64,000 nt of DNA from Levilactobacillus tujiorum (GTDB lineage Bacteria > Bacillota > Bacilli > Lactobacillales > Lactobacillaceae), in assembly GCF_012641185.1 (NCBI RefSeq), contig NZ_JAAXLK010000014.1:1-64000 (forward strand), written 5' to 3'. A model generated the notes under the pieces. That model searched no databases. It was not told the DNA's origin and saw nothing but the letters and a program-made list of their open reading frames with translations. Made by a program: the position numbers and the translations under genes. Shown one piece after another: positions 43,693-52,052 of the stretch (position 1 is its first letter; every line of letters starts with the position of its first letter).

Positions 43693-44733
43693 TTAGAAGA
43701 ACAACTTGCTGGCAACTGCGACACAGCTCATCAAGATGACGGATGAAATCGTCGCGGCGAGAAAGACGTTGCCACCGCGCTGGAAGATCACGCGGAAGTT
43801 AACGCTCATCCCTAGCGCAGCCATTGCCATTCCTAAGAAGATGTAAGCTAATTTGACCAGTCCGGCCAAGGCGACATCGCCTAGTGGCATGAAGGTACCG
43901 ATAATGCTGGTTAGGATAAAGCCAGCCATGAACCAAGGGATCGGTAGCTTAGCTGGACCCTCGTTAGCTGCGGTAGGGTTAGCCTTGCGGGATTGGTGCT
44001 GGTACCACCAGCCGATAATTAAGGCAGCCGGCGCGAGTAATAGTACTCGGGAAAGCTTGGTAATGATGGCAGTGTCTAGGCTGATCGGGCCACCAGCGCT
44101 CCCGGCAGCAACGGCGTGGGCAATTTCATGGAGTGAGCCCCCGGTGAGCACGCCGAATTGAACGGCGGTTAAATGGAGCAGGGGTTTCAGCCCAATTTCA
44201 ACCAAGGTAAAGACGGTTCCTAGAATGGCAACGATGGCCACGGCGAGGACTTCGTTTTCCCGCTGACGTTCAGCCTTGTCCGCGGTAACCTTAATCTGCG
44301 GGGAAACACCCATGACAGCGGCGGCACCACAGATGCTGGTCCCCGTTGCGGTCAGAATGGCGAGTTCCTTCTCAACGCCAAGTTTACGGCTAAGATTGTA
44401 GGTCAGCAGCACCATGCCGGTGACCACGAAGATGGCCAGGGTAATCGTCTTAACGCCGGCTTGGGCGAGTTGGACCAAGTTAAGCTTGAAGCCTAACAGA
44501 ATAATGCCGAGACGCAGAAATTTATTGCTGATAAACCCGATGCCGGCACGGTTAGCGTTGATGACTTGGGGTTGAACTTGGCACGCCATCCCTAATAGTA
44601 GGGCAATGACCAGAGCTCCCACCAGGTTTAAGTAAGGGAGCTGAGCCAGTAAACTGCCGGCGACCGCGCAGATTAAAGTGAGTAGTGATGCCAGCCAGAA
44701 GCCCCGGCTCACCACAGTTGTCCGAATATCCAA
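43693..44733 (-). CDS. YeiH-family putative sulfate/anion exporter
   Basis: A 346-residue membrane protein with about ten segments, of the YeiH/YadS (PSE) family. GIGFISNKFLRLGIILLGFKLNL, LTATGTSICGAAAVMGVSPQIK and GSLHEIAHAVAAG are typical signatures. In Escherichia coli the YeiH gene is controlled by the LysR-type YeiE, and here too a LysR gene is divergent, 114 bases away. The substrate is still not firmly known; sulfite or taurine-derived anions have been suggested. The last codons abut a composite repeat. Confidence 0.9.
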   Translation of the reverse strand: MDIRTTVVSRGFWLASLLTLICAVAGSLLAQLPYLNLVGALVIALLLGMACQVQPQVINANRAGIGFISNKFLRLGIILLGFKLNLVQLAQAGVKTITLAIFVVTGMVLLTYNLSRKLGVEKELAILTATGTSICGAAAVMGVSPQIKVTADKAERQRENEVLAVAIVAILGTVFTLVEIGLKPLLHLTAVQFGVLTGGSLHEIAHAVAAGSAGGPISLDTAIITKLSRVLLLAPAALIIGWWYQHQSRKANPTAANEGPAKLPIPWFMAGFILTSIIGTFMPLGDVALAGLVKLAYIFLGMAMAALGMSVNFRVIFQRGGNVFLAATISSVILMSCVAVASKLFF

Positions 44734-44847
44734 ATGAATCTCCTCCTCAAAAAATGTCTACGCCTAGTTTACCGGAAGTCGATTATAAGATAAAATTGGA
44801 ATGAATAATAACGATATAACTAGAACTTATGAAGAGGGGATGGCAGG

Positions 44848-45726
44848 GTGCTGGATCACCGGTATCAAACGTTTTTGGTCCTTGCGACGACCAAATCATA
44901 TACCCAGACCGCCCAACAGCTTTATATCAGTCAACCCGCAGTTTCTCAGCAGATTAAGAGCCTGGAAGCCGAGTTAGACCTAGAGTTGGTGCACTATGAG
45001 CGACCTAAATTGACCATTACGCCAGCGGGGCAAGAGTTAGCGGCGTTTATTCAACGGGTTCAGGTTCAAGCGGATAAAATGGTGACGACGCTGCAGCATC
45101 CGCAGAAGACTCGGCAGGTGACGTTCAGCACGACCTTGTCGTTGAGTGAGTTTCTGGCGCCACAGTTGATTACGCTTTTACAACAGCACGAGTACCACGA
45201 TATCAATTGTCAGGTAACCAATACGCAAGCAGCGTTACGGGCCATTGAAGCGGGGACCAGTGACTTTGCGTTAATTGAAGGTAACTTTGACAAGCAACAG
45301 TATGGGTATGAAATTGTTCGCCAGGAACCGTTCGTGGGTGTGGTGGCGGCCGATCATCCACTGGCTCAGCAGGCGGCGGTGAGTTGGGCGGACTTGACGG
45401 CGTACCCCCTGATTATTCGTGAGGGTGGGTCCGGCAGTCGGGAAATTTTAGAAAATCTAGCGCGAGCCGCGAACGTCACGTTTGCTGAATTTCCACAATT
45501 AATAACGGTGAATAATCTGTCAGCCATTCGGGAGATTCTCCGCCGCGGTGGTGGCGTTAGCTTTGTGTACCGATCGGTGGTGGCAGACGCCTTGCAGGCT
45601 GGTGAGTTGAAGGTGTTGCCACTGCAAGCCGGTCAGCTCCGCCACGACTTGGATCTCGTCTATTCACGGGACAGTTATTTTGCCACGGCCTATCAGGAAT
45701 GGGCCCAGGCGTTGCGAAAATTATAA
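44848..45726 (+). CDS. LysR-family regulator, divergent from the YeiH gene
   Basis: A 292-residue LTTR. The N-terminal HTH is YQTFLVLATTKSYTQTAQQLYISQPAVSQQIKSLEAEL (about residues 5-42), followed by a two-lobed effector domain (FSTTLSLSEFLAPQL ... GGGVSFVYRSVV). It is of the CysL/YeiE type. GTG is the start, 8 bases after GAGGGG. The divergent YeiH exporter is its probable target; the 114 base spacer contains ATAAG and CTTAT half sites far apart but no clear T-N11-A box. Confidence 0.9.
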   Translation: MLDHRYQTFLVLATTKSYTQTAQQLYISQPAVSQQIKSLEAELDLELVHYERPKLTITPAGQELAAFIQRVQVQADKMVTTLQHPQKTRQVTFSTTLSLSEFLAPQLITLLQQHEYHDINCQVTNTQAALRAIEAGTSDFALIEGNFDKQQYGYEIVRQEPFVGVVAADHPLAQQAAVSWADLTAYPLIIREGGSGSREILENLARAANVTFAEFPQLITVNNLSAIREILRRGGGVSFVYRSVVADALQAGELKVLPLQAGQLRHDLDLVYSRDSYFATAYQEWAQALRKL

Positions 45727-45824
45727 TTTTTATGAGAAAATGAGCTGATGATTAGACAAATCCCCCTAAATATTGATATATTAGTGCTATTGTTCTAAAA
45801 AATATCGAGAAGGGGTGAGCCATC

Positions 45825-47030
45825 GTGACGAAGAAAACGAAACGGGCCATTTTTATCTTAGTGTTTAGTGAATTTTTAGTGTGTTTAGGAATTAGTTTAG
45901 TGATTCCAGTCATGCCGTTTTTGAAAAACCAATTACATCTAACGGCGACGGATATGGGAATCATGAGCGCCTTGTTTGCCTTCGCCCAATTTGTGGCGTC
46001 ACCTCTTATCGGTCGAATGTCCGATAAGATTGGGCGTAAACCGGTGTTAACGGCAGGGCTGTTCTTGTTCATGGCCTCCGAAGTGCTGTTTGCTTTGACC
46101 AATCAGTTGATGGTCTTCAACATTTCACGGGTAATTGGTGGTCTGTCAGCAGCAATGGTGGTGCCGACGGCGATGGCATTAGCGGCAGATATTACCACGA
46201 AACGCCAACGGGCACGGGTCATTGGTTGGTTGTCGGCCGCCTTCAGTGGGGGACTTATTTTGGGCCCCGGGATTGGCGGAATTCTGGCAGGAATTAGCTA
46301 TAAGACGCCGTTCTGGGCGGCTGGTGCGTTGGGGTTGCTGAGTGCGGTGGTGCTGATTGTGCTACTGCCTAGTGATAGCGAGACCAGTAAGATTCGGGAC
46401 AGCGAGGCTTCCTCGGACACGGCGGCTCAGCCATCAGCTCATCCGATGACCCGGGAATTTTGGACGGTGCCCATTATCATTTTATTTACGATGATTCTGG
46501 TGTCTTCATTTGGCCTACAAGGGTTTGAAAGTATCTACAGTATCTACGTCAACGAGGTCTTCCACTTTAGTTTAGGCAACATCGCGTTAGTTTTGACGTT
46601 GAATGGGGTCATTTCGTTATTCCTCCAGGTGGCCATGTTTGATACGTTGGTTAGCAAGTGGGGCGAACGGCGGGTTATCCGGGTCTGTTTCTTCTTGGCG
46701 GCGGCCTGCGTAGTCTGGATTACGCAAGCGCACGGTAAGATTGCCGTGATGATTGCCACGTTGATTATCTTCTCTGCGTTTGACCTGTTGCGGCCAGCCA
46801 TTACGACGTTGTTGACCAAGGCGAGTGAGTCCAATCAAGGTCTCATTAATGGGCTGAACATGTCACTGACCAGTGTCGGTAACGTTGTCGGTCCCATCAT
46901 GTCAGGGATGCTATTGGATATGAATCCGCATTATCCATACTTAGTGGTTTCGGTCTTCTTGATCGTGTCATACCTGATGGCCTTTCTACTGAAACGGCCT
47001 GATCAATTGCCATCGGCTGCGGAAAAATAA
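45825..47030 (+). CDS. MFS multidrug efflux transporter (DHA1)
   Basis: A 401-residue, 12-helix drug:proton antiporter of the NorA/Blt/TetA type. Motif A is GRMSDKIGRKPVL near residue 62, and motif C is AAFSGGLILGPGIGGILAG near 145. A hydrophilic central loop (SDSETSKIRDSEASSDTAAQ) separates the two halves. GTG start 8 bases after AAGGGG. It is monocistronic, followed by a terminator and by the inverse C repeat array. No regulator lies next to it on the same side except the LysR gene 98 bases upstream. Confidence 0.92.
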   Translation: MTKKTKRAIFILVFSEFLVCLGISLVIPVMPFLKNQLHLTATDMGIMSALFAFAQFVASPLIGRMSDKIGRKPVLTAGLFLFMASEVLFALTNQLMVFNISRVIGGLSAAMVVPTAMALAADITTKRQRARVIGWLSAAFSGGLILGPGIGGILAGISYKTPFWAAGALGLLSAVVLIVLLPSDSETSKIRDSEASSDTAAQPSAHPMTREFWTVPIIILFTMILVSSFGLQGFESIYSIYVNEVFHFSLGNIALVLTLNGVISLFLQVAMFDTLVSKWGERRVIRVCFFLAAACVVWITQAHGKIAVMIATLIIFSAFDLLRPAITTLLTKASESNQGLINGLNMSLTSVGNVVGPIMSGMLLDMNPHYPYLVVSVFLIVSYLMAFLLKRPDQLPSAAEK

Positions 47031-47049
47031 TAAAATCTATGATGAATTG

Positions 47050-47086
47050 GGCGACTGCGAGAAGGCTTTCTGGCAGTCGTCTTTTG
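47050..47086 (+). terminator. Terminator after the MFS gene
   Basis: CGACTGC and GCAGTCG flank an inner AGAAGGCTTTCT stem and are followed by TCTTTTG. Confidence 0.75.
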
Positions 47087-47180
47087 TTTTGGTAAGTTTT
47101 TAGGCGTAACCGTTAAATATTGGGAGTGAGGAGTGGATTTAGTTTGGGGAGTCCGGTATTTTGGGAGCTGTTAGTTTGGT

Positions 47181-47640
47181 TGGCGGTGGGATGGGGTGTA
47201 CGAAGCAGGTTCTTCGGTTAGGAAGTTCAGAGATTTCTGATCGGCGTGTGCTTAGTAGTTACCTAGATGGACTGGTCGTTGGCTTGGTGTTGGCGGTACT
47301 TGCGGCCTCCGAAACGTGTTACGCGAAGCAGGTTTCTTCCGCTTAGAAAAATAAAGGCCTCCTGTTCGGCGTGTGCTTGATGACTACCTAGATGGACTGG
47401 TCGTTGGCTTCATATTGGCGGTACTTGCGGCTTCCGAAACGTGTTGCGCGAAGCAGGTTTCTGTGCTTAGAAAGCTAAAAGACTCCTGTCCGGCGTGTGC
47501 TTAGCAACTACCCAGATAGACTGGTCGTTGCCTTCATATTGATGGTACTTGCGGCCTCCGAAACGTGTTGCGCGAAGCAGGTTTCTGCGCTTAGAAAGCT
47601 AAGAGACTCCTGTCCGGCATAGCCGAACAGAAGCCTCTTA
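47181..47640 (-). repeat. Tandem repeat array C (minus orientation)
   Basis: Four tandem units of about 111-125 bp (GGCGGTACTTGCGG starts at 47292, 47417 and 47541, plus a diverged first unit). They read as the reverse complement of the 41.6-42.1 kb array. Each ends in AAAGCTAAnAGACTCCTG, and the last forms the hairpin AGCTAAGAG/CTCTTAGCT. The two arrays bracket the cadD/YeiH/MFS block in opposite orientation. Confidence 0.75.
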
Positions 47641-47685
47641 GCTCCCTAATGCTCAAAACCTAATCGCTTCGCTCCACACTCTACC

Positions 47686-47979
47686 AAAAAACAGCCAGAC
47701 CTCGTCTAGCTGCTCCCCCCTAAAGCCTCTAATGGCCATAGCTCCCTTTGATTCTTCACAGATTTGTTCAGTCATCTCTTCCCCAAAGGAGATGACGCGT
47801 TGACAGGTCGATCACTCCCCCAAGCGATCGAGCAATCAACGGATTATCAGGTTGATCAGCACTGGCACTCCCCAGTAGCGGCGCTAATCAATTGCGAATA
47901 GACATACTTTCAGCGAGAAAACAGTGGCCATGATGGGTAACTGACACGCGCTATGATGATGCCCCCCATCGGATGTTAC
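47686..47979 (-). ncRNA. Candidate structured RNA of about 290 nt
   Basis: On the minus strand a promoter (TTATGA, 17 bp, TACAAT at 48014-47986) and a Rho-independent terminator (CAGCTAGAC/GTCTGGCTG then T6, ending at 47686) enclose about 290 bases. Inside, three successive hairpins (47771-47796, 47798-47841 and 47852-47891) each show a G-rich GGGGA motif in the loop. The outer stem of the second is CGTTGA/TCAACG. Just before the terminator, AAGGGAGCTATGG could start a peptide of about 23 codons. I cannot match it to a known family. Confidence 0.45.
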
Positions 47980-47985
47980 AAGTAC

Positions 47986-48014
47986 ATTGTACTGGGGATT
48001 CAATAATTTCATAA
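47986..48014 (-). promoter_or_regulatory. Candidate promoter of the structured RNA
   Basis: TTATGA (48014-48009) and TACAAT (47991-47986) on the minus strand are 17 bp apart. Confidence 0.4.
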
Positions 48015-48175
48015 TCCCATAATTTGATGATTGCGTTACTTATTTTAACCACCTTGGTTGTTTACGTGGTATGCTATTGATACGAACAATTTTCCAGAAT
48101 TGGTCTACTTGGGGATGTCAGGTTTGAATGTGCTTATTTACCAGAAGGTAACTTTATAGAAATGGGGGAACAAAT

Positions 48176-49036
48176 ATGCCACGGCCGTATCATGAACGTT
48201 TAAATTTTACGATGCAATTGCCGTTGCGAGTTATTAGTCATGGAACGGGTGGACCTAAATTGGTATTGCCACACTGGCATCAAGCTGTCGAGCTGGCTTA
48301 TCCGTATTGTGGTCACCCAGGAACCGTCCATATTGGGAGCTCAGCTTTTGACATGGCAGCGGGGCATGTCTACGTGATTAACTCTGAAGTGGTCCATAGT
48401 TACGAGACCATGTTGGATGAAGATAATCAAATTGTGACGCTACTCTTGCCGTCAGCTTGGCTACGTAACGTCGTTGATAATGAACAACTGCCAATCTGGG
48501 GGCCAGTCGATCTGGATCTGCATGATGAGGCCTACCGCGGAATTGGCCAAGCTGTTGGGGTTCTGGTGGACAACGCCATCCATGAGCGCACCGATCAGGC
48601 GGACTATTTGGCTAGTTTAGGTGCGGAATACCAATTAGTGGGTCAGATGTTAAAACAATTAAAAGTTAATGGTCAGGTCGATAATGATCAGCTGCCATTG
48701 CCAGAACCTTTACGCGAAGCAGTTAGCGATATTCAGAAAAATTACGGGCAACCCGTCGCCATCGCTGACTTGGCGGCTAAGTTGAACTATTCCAGCGTTT
48801 ACTTCTCCCGATACTTCAAGGAGTATATGGGGATTTCTCCCAAGGCTTACTTGGGACAAATTCGCCTGGAACGGGCCACAGAATTGTTGATGACTTCGGA
48901 TGATTCAATTCAAACCATCGCGACCAAGACGGGGTTCCGGACGGAAAAGAACTTCTTCGTGACGTTTAAGCAGCATTTCTTGATGACGCCTAAGTCGTAT
49001 CGCGAACGGTACGCTGCGCAGCGAACGTGGTCTTAG
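48176..49036 (+). CDS. AraC-family transcriptional regulator
   Basis: A 286-residue regulator. The N-terminal cupin-like sensing domain (about 15-110) contains LPHWHQAVELAYPYCG. The C-terminal double HTH (about 185-280) contains IADLAAKLNYSSVYFSRYFKEYMGISPKAYLGQIRL and TIATKTGFRTEKNFFVTFKQHFLMTPKSYRERY, the full AraC signature. GGGGGA precedes the ATG. Such lactobacillus AraC proteins usually control sugar use, but no sugar operon adjoins. Its upstream region (48015-48175) contains no further gene. Confidence 0.9.
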   Translation: MPRPYHERLNFTMQLPLRVISHGTGGPKLVLPHWHQAVELAYPYCGHPGTVHIGSSAFDMAAGHVYVINSEVVHSYETMLDEDNQIVTLLLPSAWLRNVVDNEQLPIWGPVDLDLHDEAYRGIGQAVGVLVDNAIHERTDQADYLASLGAEYQLVGQMLKQLKVNGQVDNDQLPLPEPLREAVSDIQKNYGQPVAIADLAAKLNYSSVYFSRYFKEYMGISPKAYLGQIRLERATELLMTSDDSIQTIATKTGFRTEKNFFVTFKQHFLMTPKSYRERYAAQRTWS

Positions 49037-49166
49037 CGTAATCATTGCTTGTCGCCGTTATTTATGGTAGACTAGGCCAACATAACACAACGAATATGAG
49101 TGGAAACCAACGTTGCCGTTAATTGACGCGTTGGTTTTTTACGCAAAAATCCAGGAGGTATCGTTC

Positions 49167-50795
49167 ATGTTAACCGTCAATAATGTCAGTATGCAGTTCT
49201 CCGACCGGAAGCTCTACGACGAAGTCAATCTTAAGTTCACCCCGGGGAATTGCTACGGGGTCATTGGCGCTAACGGCGCTGGTAAATCAACTTTTCTCAA
49301 GATCATTGAAAACAAGTTAAAGCCAACGACCGGGAATGTCTCATTGGGGCCGAATGAGCGGATGTCCAGTTTGAACCAAGATCACTTTGCTTTTGAAGAT
49401 GAGTTGGTCTTGAACACGGTGATTCAGGGACATAAGCAGCTTTACGATATCATGACTGAAAAGAACGCCATCTACATGAAGGCTGATTTTAGCGACGCAG
49501 ATGGGATTCGCGCCGCTGAACTCGAAGGCGAATTTGGTGAAATGGGCGGTTGGGAAGCTGAGGCCGAAGCGAGCCAAATGCTCCAAGCCTTAGGGATCGA
49601 TGAATCCTTGCACCAAGTCAAGATGAGCGAACTGACTGAACCGCAAAAGGTGAAAGTCTTACTGGGCCAAGCTTTGTTTGGTCATCCCGACGTCTTACTG
49701 TTGGATGAACCGACCAACGGGTTGGACGTCCAATCCATCAGCTGGTTGGAAAACTTCCTGGCGGATTACGAAAACACCGTCATTGTGGTTTCCCATGACC
49801 GGCATTTCTTAAACCAGGTCTGCACGCACATGTGTGACGTGGACTTCGGTAAGATTACCCTGTTTGTTGGAAACTATGATTTCTGGATGGAATCGAGTGA
49901 ACTAGCCGCACAGCTGAAGGCCAACGCCAACGCTAAGAAGGCCGACCAGATCAAGCAATTACAAGAATTCGTCGCCCGGTTTAGTGCCAATGCCTCGAAA
50001 TCTAAGCAAGCGACTTCACGGAAGAAGCAGTTGGAGAAGATTACGTTGGATGACATCAAGCCATCTTCACGGAAGTACCCCTTCATCAAGTTCAATCCAG
50101 AACGGGAATTGGGGAACGACTTGGTTCGCGTGGAACACGTGTCTAAGACCATCGATGGCGTCACGATTCTGGACGATGTGAGCTTTACGCTACGTCCCGA
50201 TGAGAAGACGGCCTTCATCAGTCGGAATGACTTGACGACCACTGTGTTGATGCAGATCATCGCTGGCGAGATGGCACCAGATAGTGGGACCGTGACGTGG
50301 GGCCAAACGACCAGCACGACCTACTTGCCTAAGAACGTGAACGATTACTTCGCCAACAATGAGTTGACCGTGATCGATTGGTTGCGGCAATTTGCTTCCA
50401 AGGAAGAAAGTGACAACACCTTCCTGCGGGGCTTCTTAGGGAAAATGCTGTTCTCAGGGGATGACGTGAACCGTGAAGTTGACGTGATGTCTGGGGGCGA
50501 AAAGGTCCGGGCGATGCTGTCTAAGATGATGCTGAGCAAGGCTAACGTGCTGTTGTTGGATGATCCGACCAATCATTTGGATCTGGAATCCATCACGGCG
50601 TTGAACGATAGCTTGGTTGGGTTCAGCGGCAGTATCCTCTTTACGTCGCATGACCACGAGTTCATCCAGACGATCGCCAACCGGATCATCGAAGTAAGTC
50701 CTAAGGGCATCGTTGATCGGGCAGATACGACTTACGATGAATTCTTGGCGCATGAGCAGGTTCAAGCTCAGGTGGCCGCTTTGTATGAAGAATAA
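49167..50795 (+). CDS. ABC-F ATP-binding protein (YkpA/YbiT type)
   Basis: A 542-residue ribosome-associated ABC-F ATPase with two nucleotide-binding domains and no membrane segments. The first Walker A is intact (GANGAGKST near residue 35) but its signature is LTEPQK rather than LSGGQ. In the second domain Walker A is degenerate (ISRNDLTTTVLM), while the signature MSGGEK and Walker B VLLLDDPTNHLD are kept. This split asymmetry is typical of the YbiT-like branch. The interdomain linker is FSANASKSKQATSRKKQLEK. ATG at 49167 after AGGAGG. It probably tunes translation or protects ribosomes. Confidence 0.92.
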   Translation: MLTVNNVSMQFSDRKLYDEVNLKFTPGNCYGVIGANGAGKSTFLKIIENKLKPTTGNVSLGPNERMSSLNQDHFAFEDELVLNTVIQGHKQLYDIMTEKNAIYMKADFSDADGIRAAELEGEFGEMGGWEAEAEASQMLQALGIDESLHQVKMSELTEPQKVKVLLGQALFGHPDVLLLDEPTNGLDVQSISWLENFLADYENTVIVVSHDRHFLNQVCTHMCDVDFGKITLFVGNYDFWMESSELAAQLKANANAKKADQIKQLQEFVARFSANASKSKQATSRKKQLEKITLDDIKPSSRKYPFIKFNPERELGNDLVRVEHVSKTIDGVTILDDVSFTLRPDEKTAFISRNDLTTTVLMQIIAGEMAPDSGTVTWGQTTSTTYLPKNVNDYFANNELTVIDWLRQFASKEESDNTFLRGFLGKMLFSGDDVNREVDVMSGGEKVRAMLSKMMLSKANVLLLDDPTNHLDLESITALNDSLVGFSGSILFTSHDHEFIQTIANRIIEVSPKGIVDRADTTYDEFLAHEQVQAQVAALYEE

Positions 50796-50811
50796 TTAAT
50801 GTGTAAGCACA

Positions 50812-50850
50812 TAGAAAGGACGCTCACGAAAACGTGGGCGTCCTTTCTGC
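50812..50850 (+). terminator. Terminator after the ABC-F gene
   Basis: AGAAAGGACGCTCACG-type stem with CGTGGGCGTCCTTTCT around AAAA; the T run is TTTCT. Confidence 0.8.
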
Positions 50851-50963
50851 ATCTGTAATGAAGAATGGTTTTGCGGAAAATATTATTGAAGTAGCATCTG
50901 TAGCAAGAGGGTTTTATCGGCTAGTTAAAACTCTAGAAACGACTGGAAAATAGCCAAGTGAGA

Positions 50964-51473
50964 TCACTTATCCACAGTCTGCGGGCCATTTTTTTCTTTA
51001 TCAAGAAGTGACTTATATTGCTTAATGCTTTTTATGAGTTGTTGTCGGGTTTCTTTCTGCGATCTTGGCAGATGATGCAGACCACGTCGCAGTTTTATTT
51101 GGAGGATCAGAACACGGTCAATCGTAGCTAATTGATTTGCGTTCTGATGTTCCAACTCTTCTTCCCATGTGTCAGTGGCGAAGAAGCGATTGACTTTCCT
51201 TCGATTAAACAAGATCAACACGATTTCCCAGAGAAGGACATTTCCCATGAAGATGGTGAAAGCAATCCAGATCATCAGCAAGATCAAGAGAAATTGTTCT
51301 AGTGAGGTCTCATTTACTGCCAAGTCTTCATTCCAAATAACGACGATGACGGTTACTGGCAAGACAAAGCCAATCGTACTCAATAGGACGGATTTCCATT
51401 CCTTTAAAAGAAAGCGCCATTCAGTGATCGCAAATTGAAAAAATTTAAGGATTATTTCTGTCTTGGAGAACAA
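50964..51473 (-). CDS. Two-helix membrane protein, paralogue of the preceding gene
   Basis: A protein of about 169 residues that I do not recognise. Two membrane helices (about residues 23-45 and 55-80) are followed by a charged cytoplasmic-type tail with predicted helices (ATDTWEEELEHQNANQLATIDRVLILQIKL). The layout and tail motif (LATIDRVLxLQ against LSTMAQVLEVQ) match the gene at 51597-52028. I chose the TTG at 51473, 7 bases after AGAGG. A longer in-frame extension to 51569 translates the decayed 3' end of a second large gene and should not be counted as part of this protein. The gene is AT-rich like its neighbours in the operon. Confidence 0.65.
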   Translation of the reverse strand: MFSKTEIILKFFQFAITEWRFLLKEWKSVLLSTIGFVLPVTVIVVIWNEDLAVNETSLEQFLLILLMIWIAFTIFMGNVLLWEIVLILFNRRKVNRFFATDTWEEELEHQNANQLATIDRVLILQIKLRRGLHHLPRSQKETRQQLIKSIKQYKSLLDKEKNGPQTVDK

Positions 51474-51539
51474 GTAAACACCTCTTAACCTCTTATGCGA
51501 TAATCTTGTGAAACGCCAATAGTTCTCGGTAGATTGAAC

Positions 51540-51597
51540 ACGGTTAACTTTAACTGCTAAGGTACCCAAGATTGGATGTGAACTATCAACGGTAAAT
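51540..51597 (-). pseudogene. Remnant of a second copy of the large toroid gene
   Basis: Read on the minus strand this piece encodes FTVDSSHPILGTLAVK joined to VNRVQSTENY. The large gene at 52053-54503 encodes FTFDSLNQILGTLAVK and, 30-odd residues later, VNHVQVTESY. The DNA also matches at about 40 of 51 positions. It is therefore a fragment of a duplicated large gene with an internal deletion. Confidence 0.75.
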
Positions 51598-52028
51598 TAA
51601 TTATTTTCCTCAGTGTGTTCAAAGAATTCTTTTTGCTCTCTAAGTAGGGTGATCAATCGTTTACGAGCGTCACTACTAGATTCGTGAGCGTGTTTGTGAA
51701 GGATGACACGAGTTTTCTGAACTTCTAGGACTTGGGCCATTGTGGACAATTGTTGGGTAGTCAAGTCCGCTAATCGGTGTTCAAAGTCGGATGATCGCAG
51801 AAACTTTTGGGCTGATCTTTGTCTAAGACGAGCATCGGCCAAGTAAAAGGTGAGTGTGCATCCCATAAGACTTATTCCGCCAATCCATAACACCAGCAGA
51901 ATTGCCAAGCACCATTCCAGTGGTGTTGCAGTTGCGGCTAGAGTAATGTACCAAATGGAAGCGACAATGACGGTGGGAATGACTGTTCCTGAACTAATCA
52001 GGAGAGCAAGAGGCATGTTTATTCGCAA
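51597..52028 (-). CDS. Two-helix membrane protein, unknown function
   Basis: A 143-residue protein not recognised. It has two membrane helices (about 5-30 and 38-62) and a basic, Gln/Arg/Lys-rich helical tail (LADLTTQQLSTMAQVLEVQKTRVILHKHAHESSSDARKR...). The start is TTG, about 5 bases after GGAAGGTG. The gap to the large toroid gene upstream is 24 bases, so they are co-transcribed. The paralogue at 50964-51473 stands in the same position relative to a decayed second toroid gene. Confidence 0.75.
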   Translation of the reverse strand: MRINMPLALLISSGTVIPTVIVASIWYITLAATATPLEWCLAILLVLWIGGISLMGCTLTFYLADARLRQRSAQKFLRSSDFEHRLADLTTQQLSTMAQVLEVQKTRVILHKHAHESSSDARKRLITLLREQKEFFEHTEENN

Positions 52029-52052
52029 AAGATCACCTTCCGGATAAAAGTA

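Noticed and set aside
47161-47346. 61-codon frame ending ASETCYAKQVSSA
   Set aside because: It lies in the inverse repeat C array and has no convincing ribosome binding site.
47771-47891. Known riboswitch, T-box, 6S, tmRNA or SRP RNA
   Set aside because: None of the conserved motifs I know for these families is visible; it is therefore reported only as an unassigned structured RNA.
50964-51569. 201-residue version of the small membrane protein starting MGTLAVKVNRVQ
   Set aside because: The added N terminus is a decayed fragment of the large toroid gene; a closer TTG with a good ribosome binding site exists at 51473.
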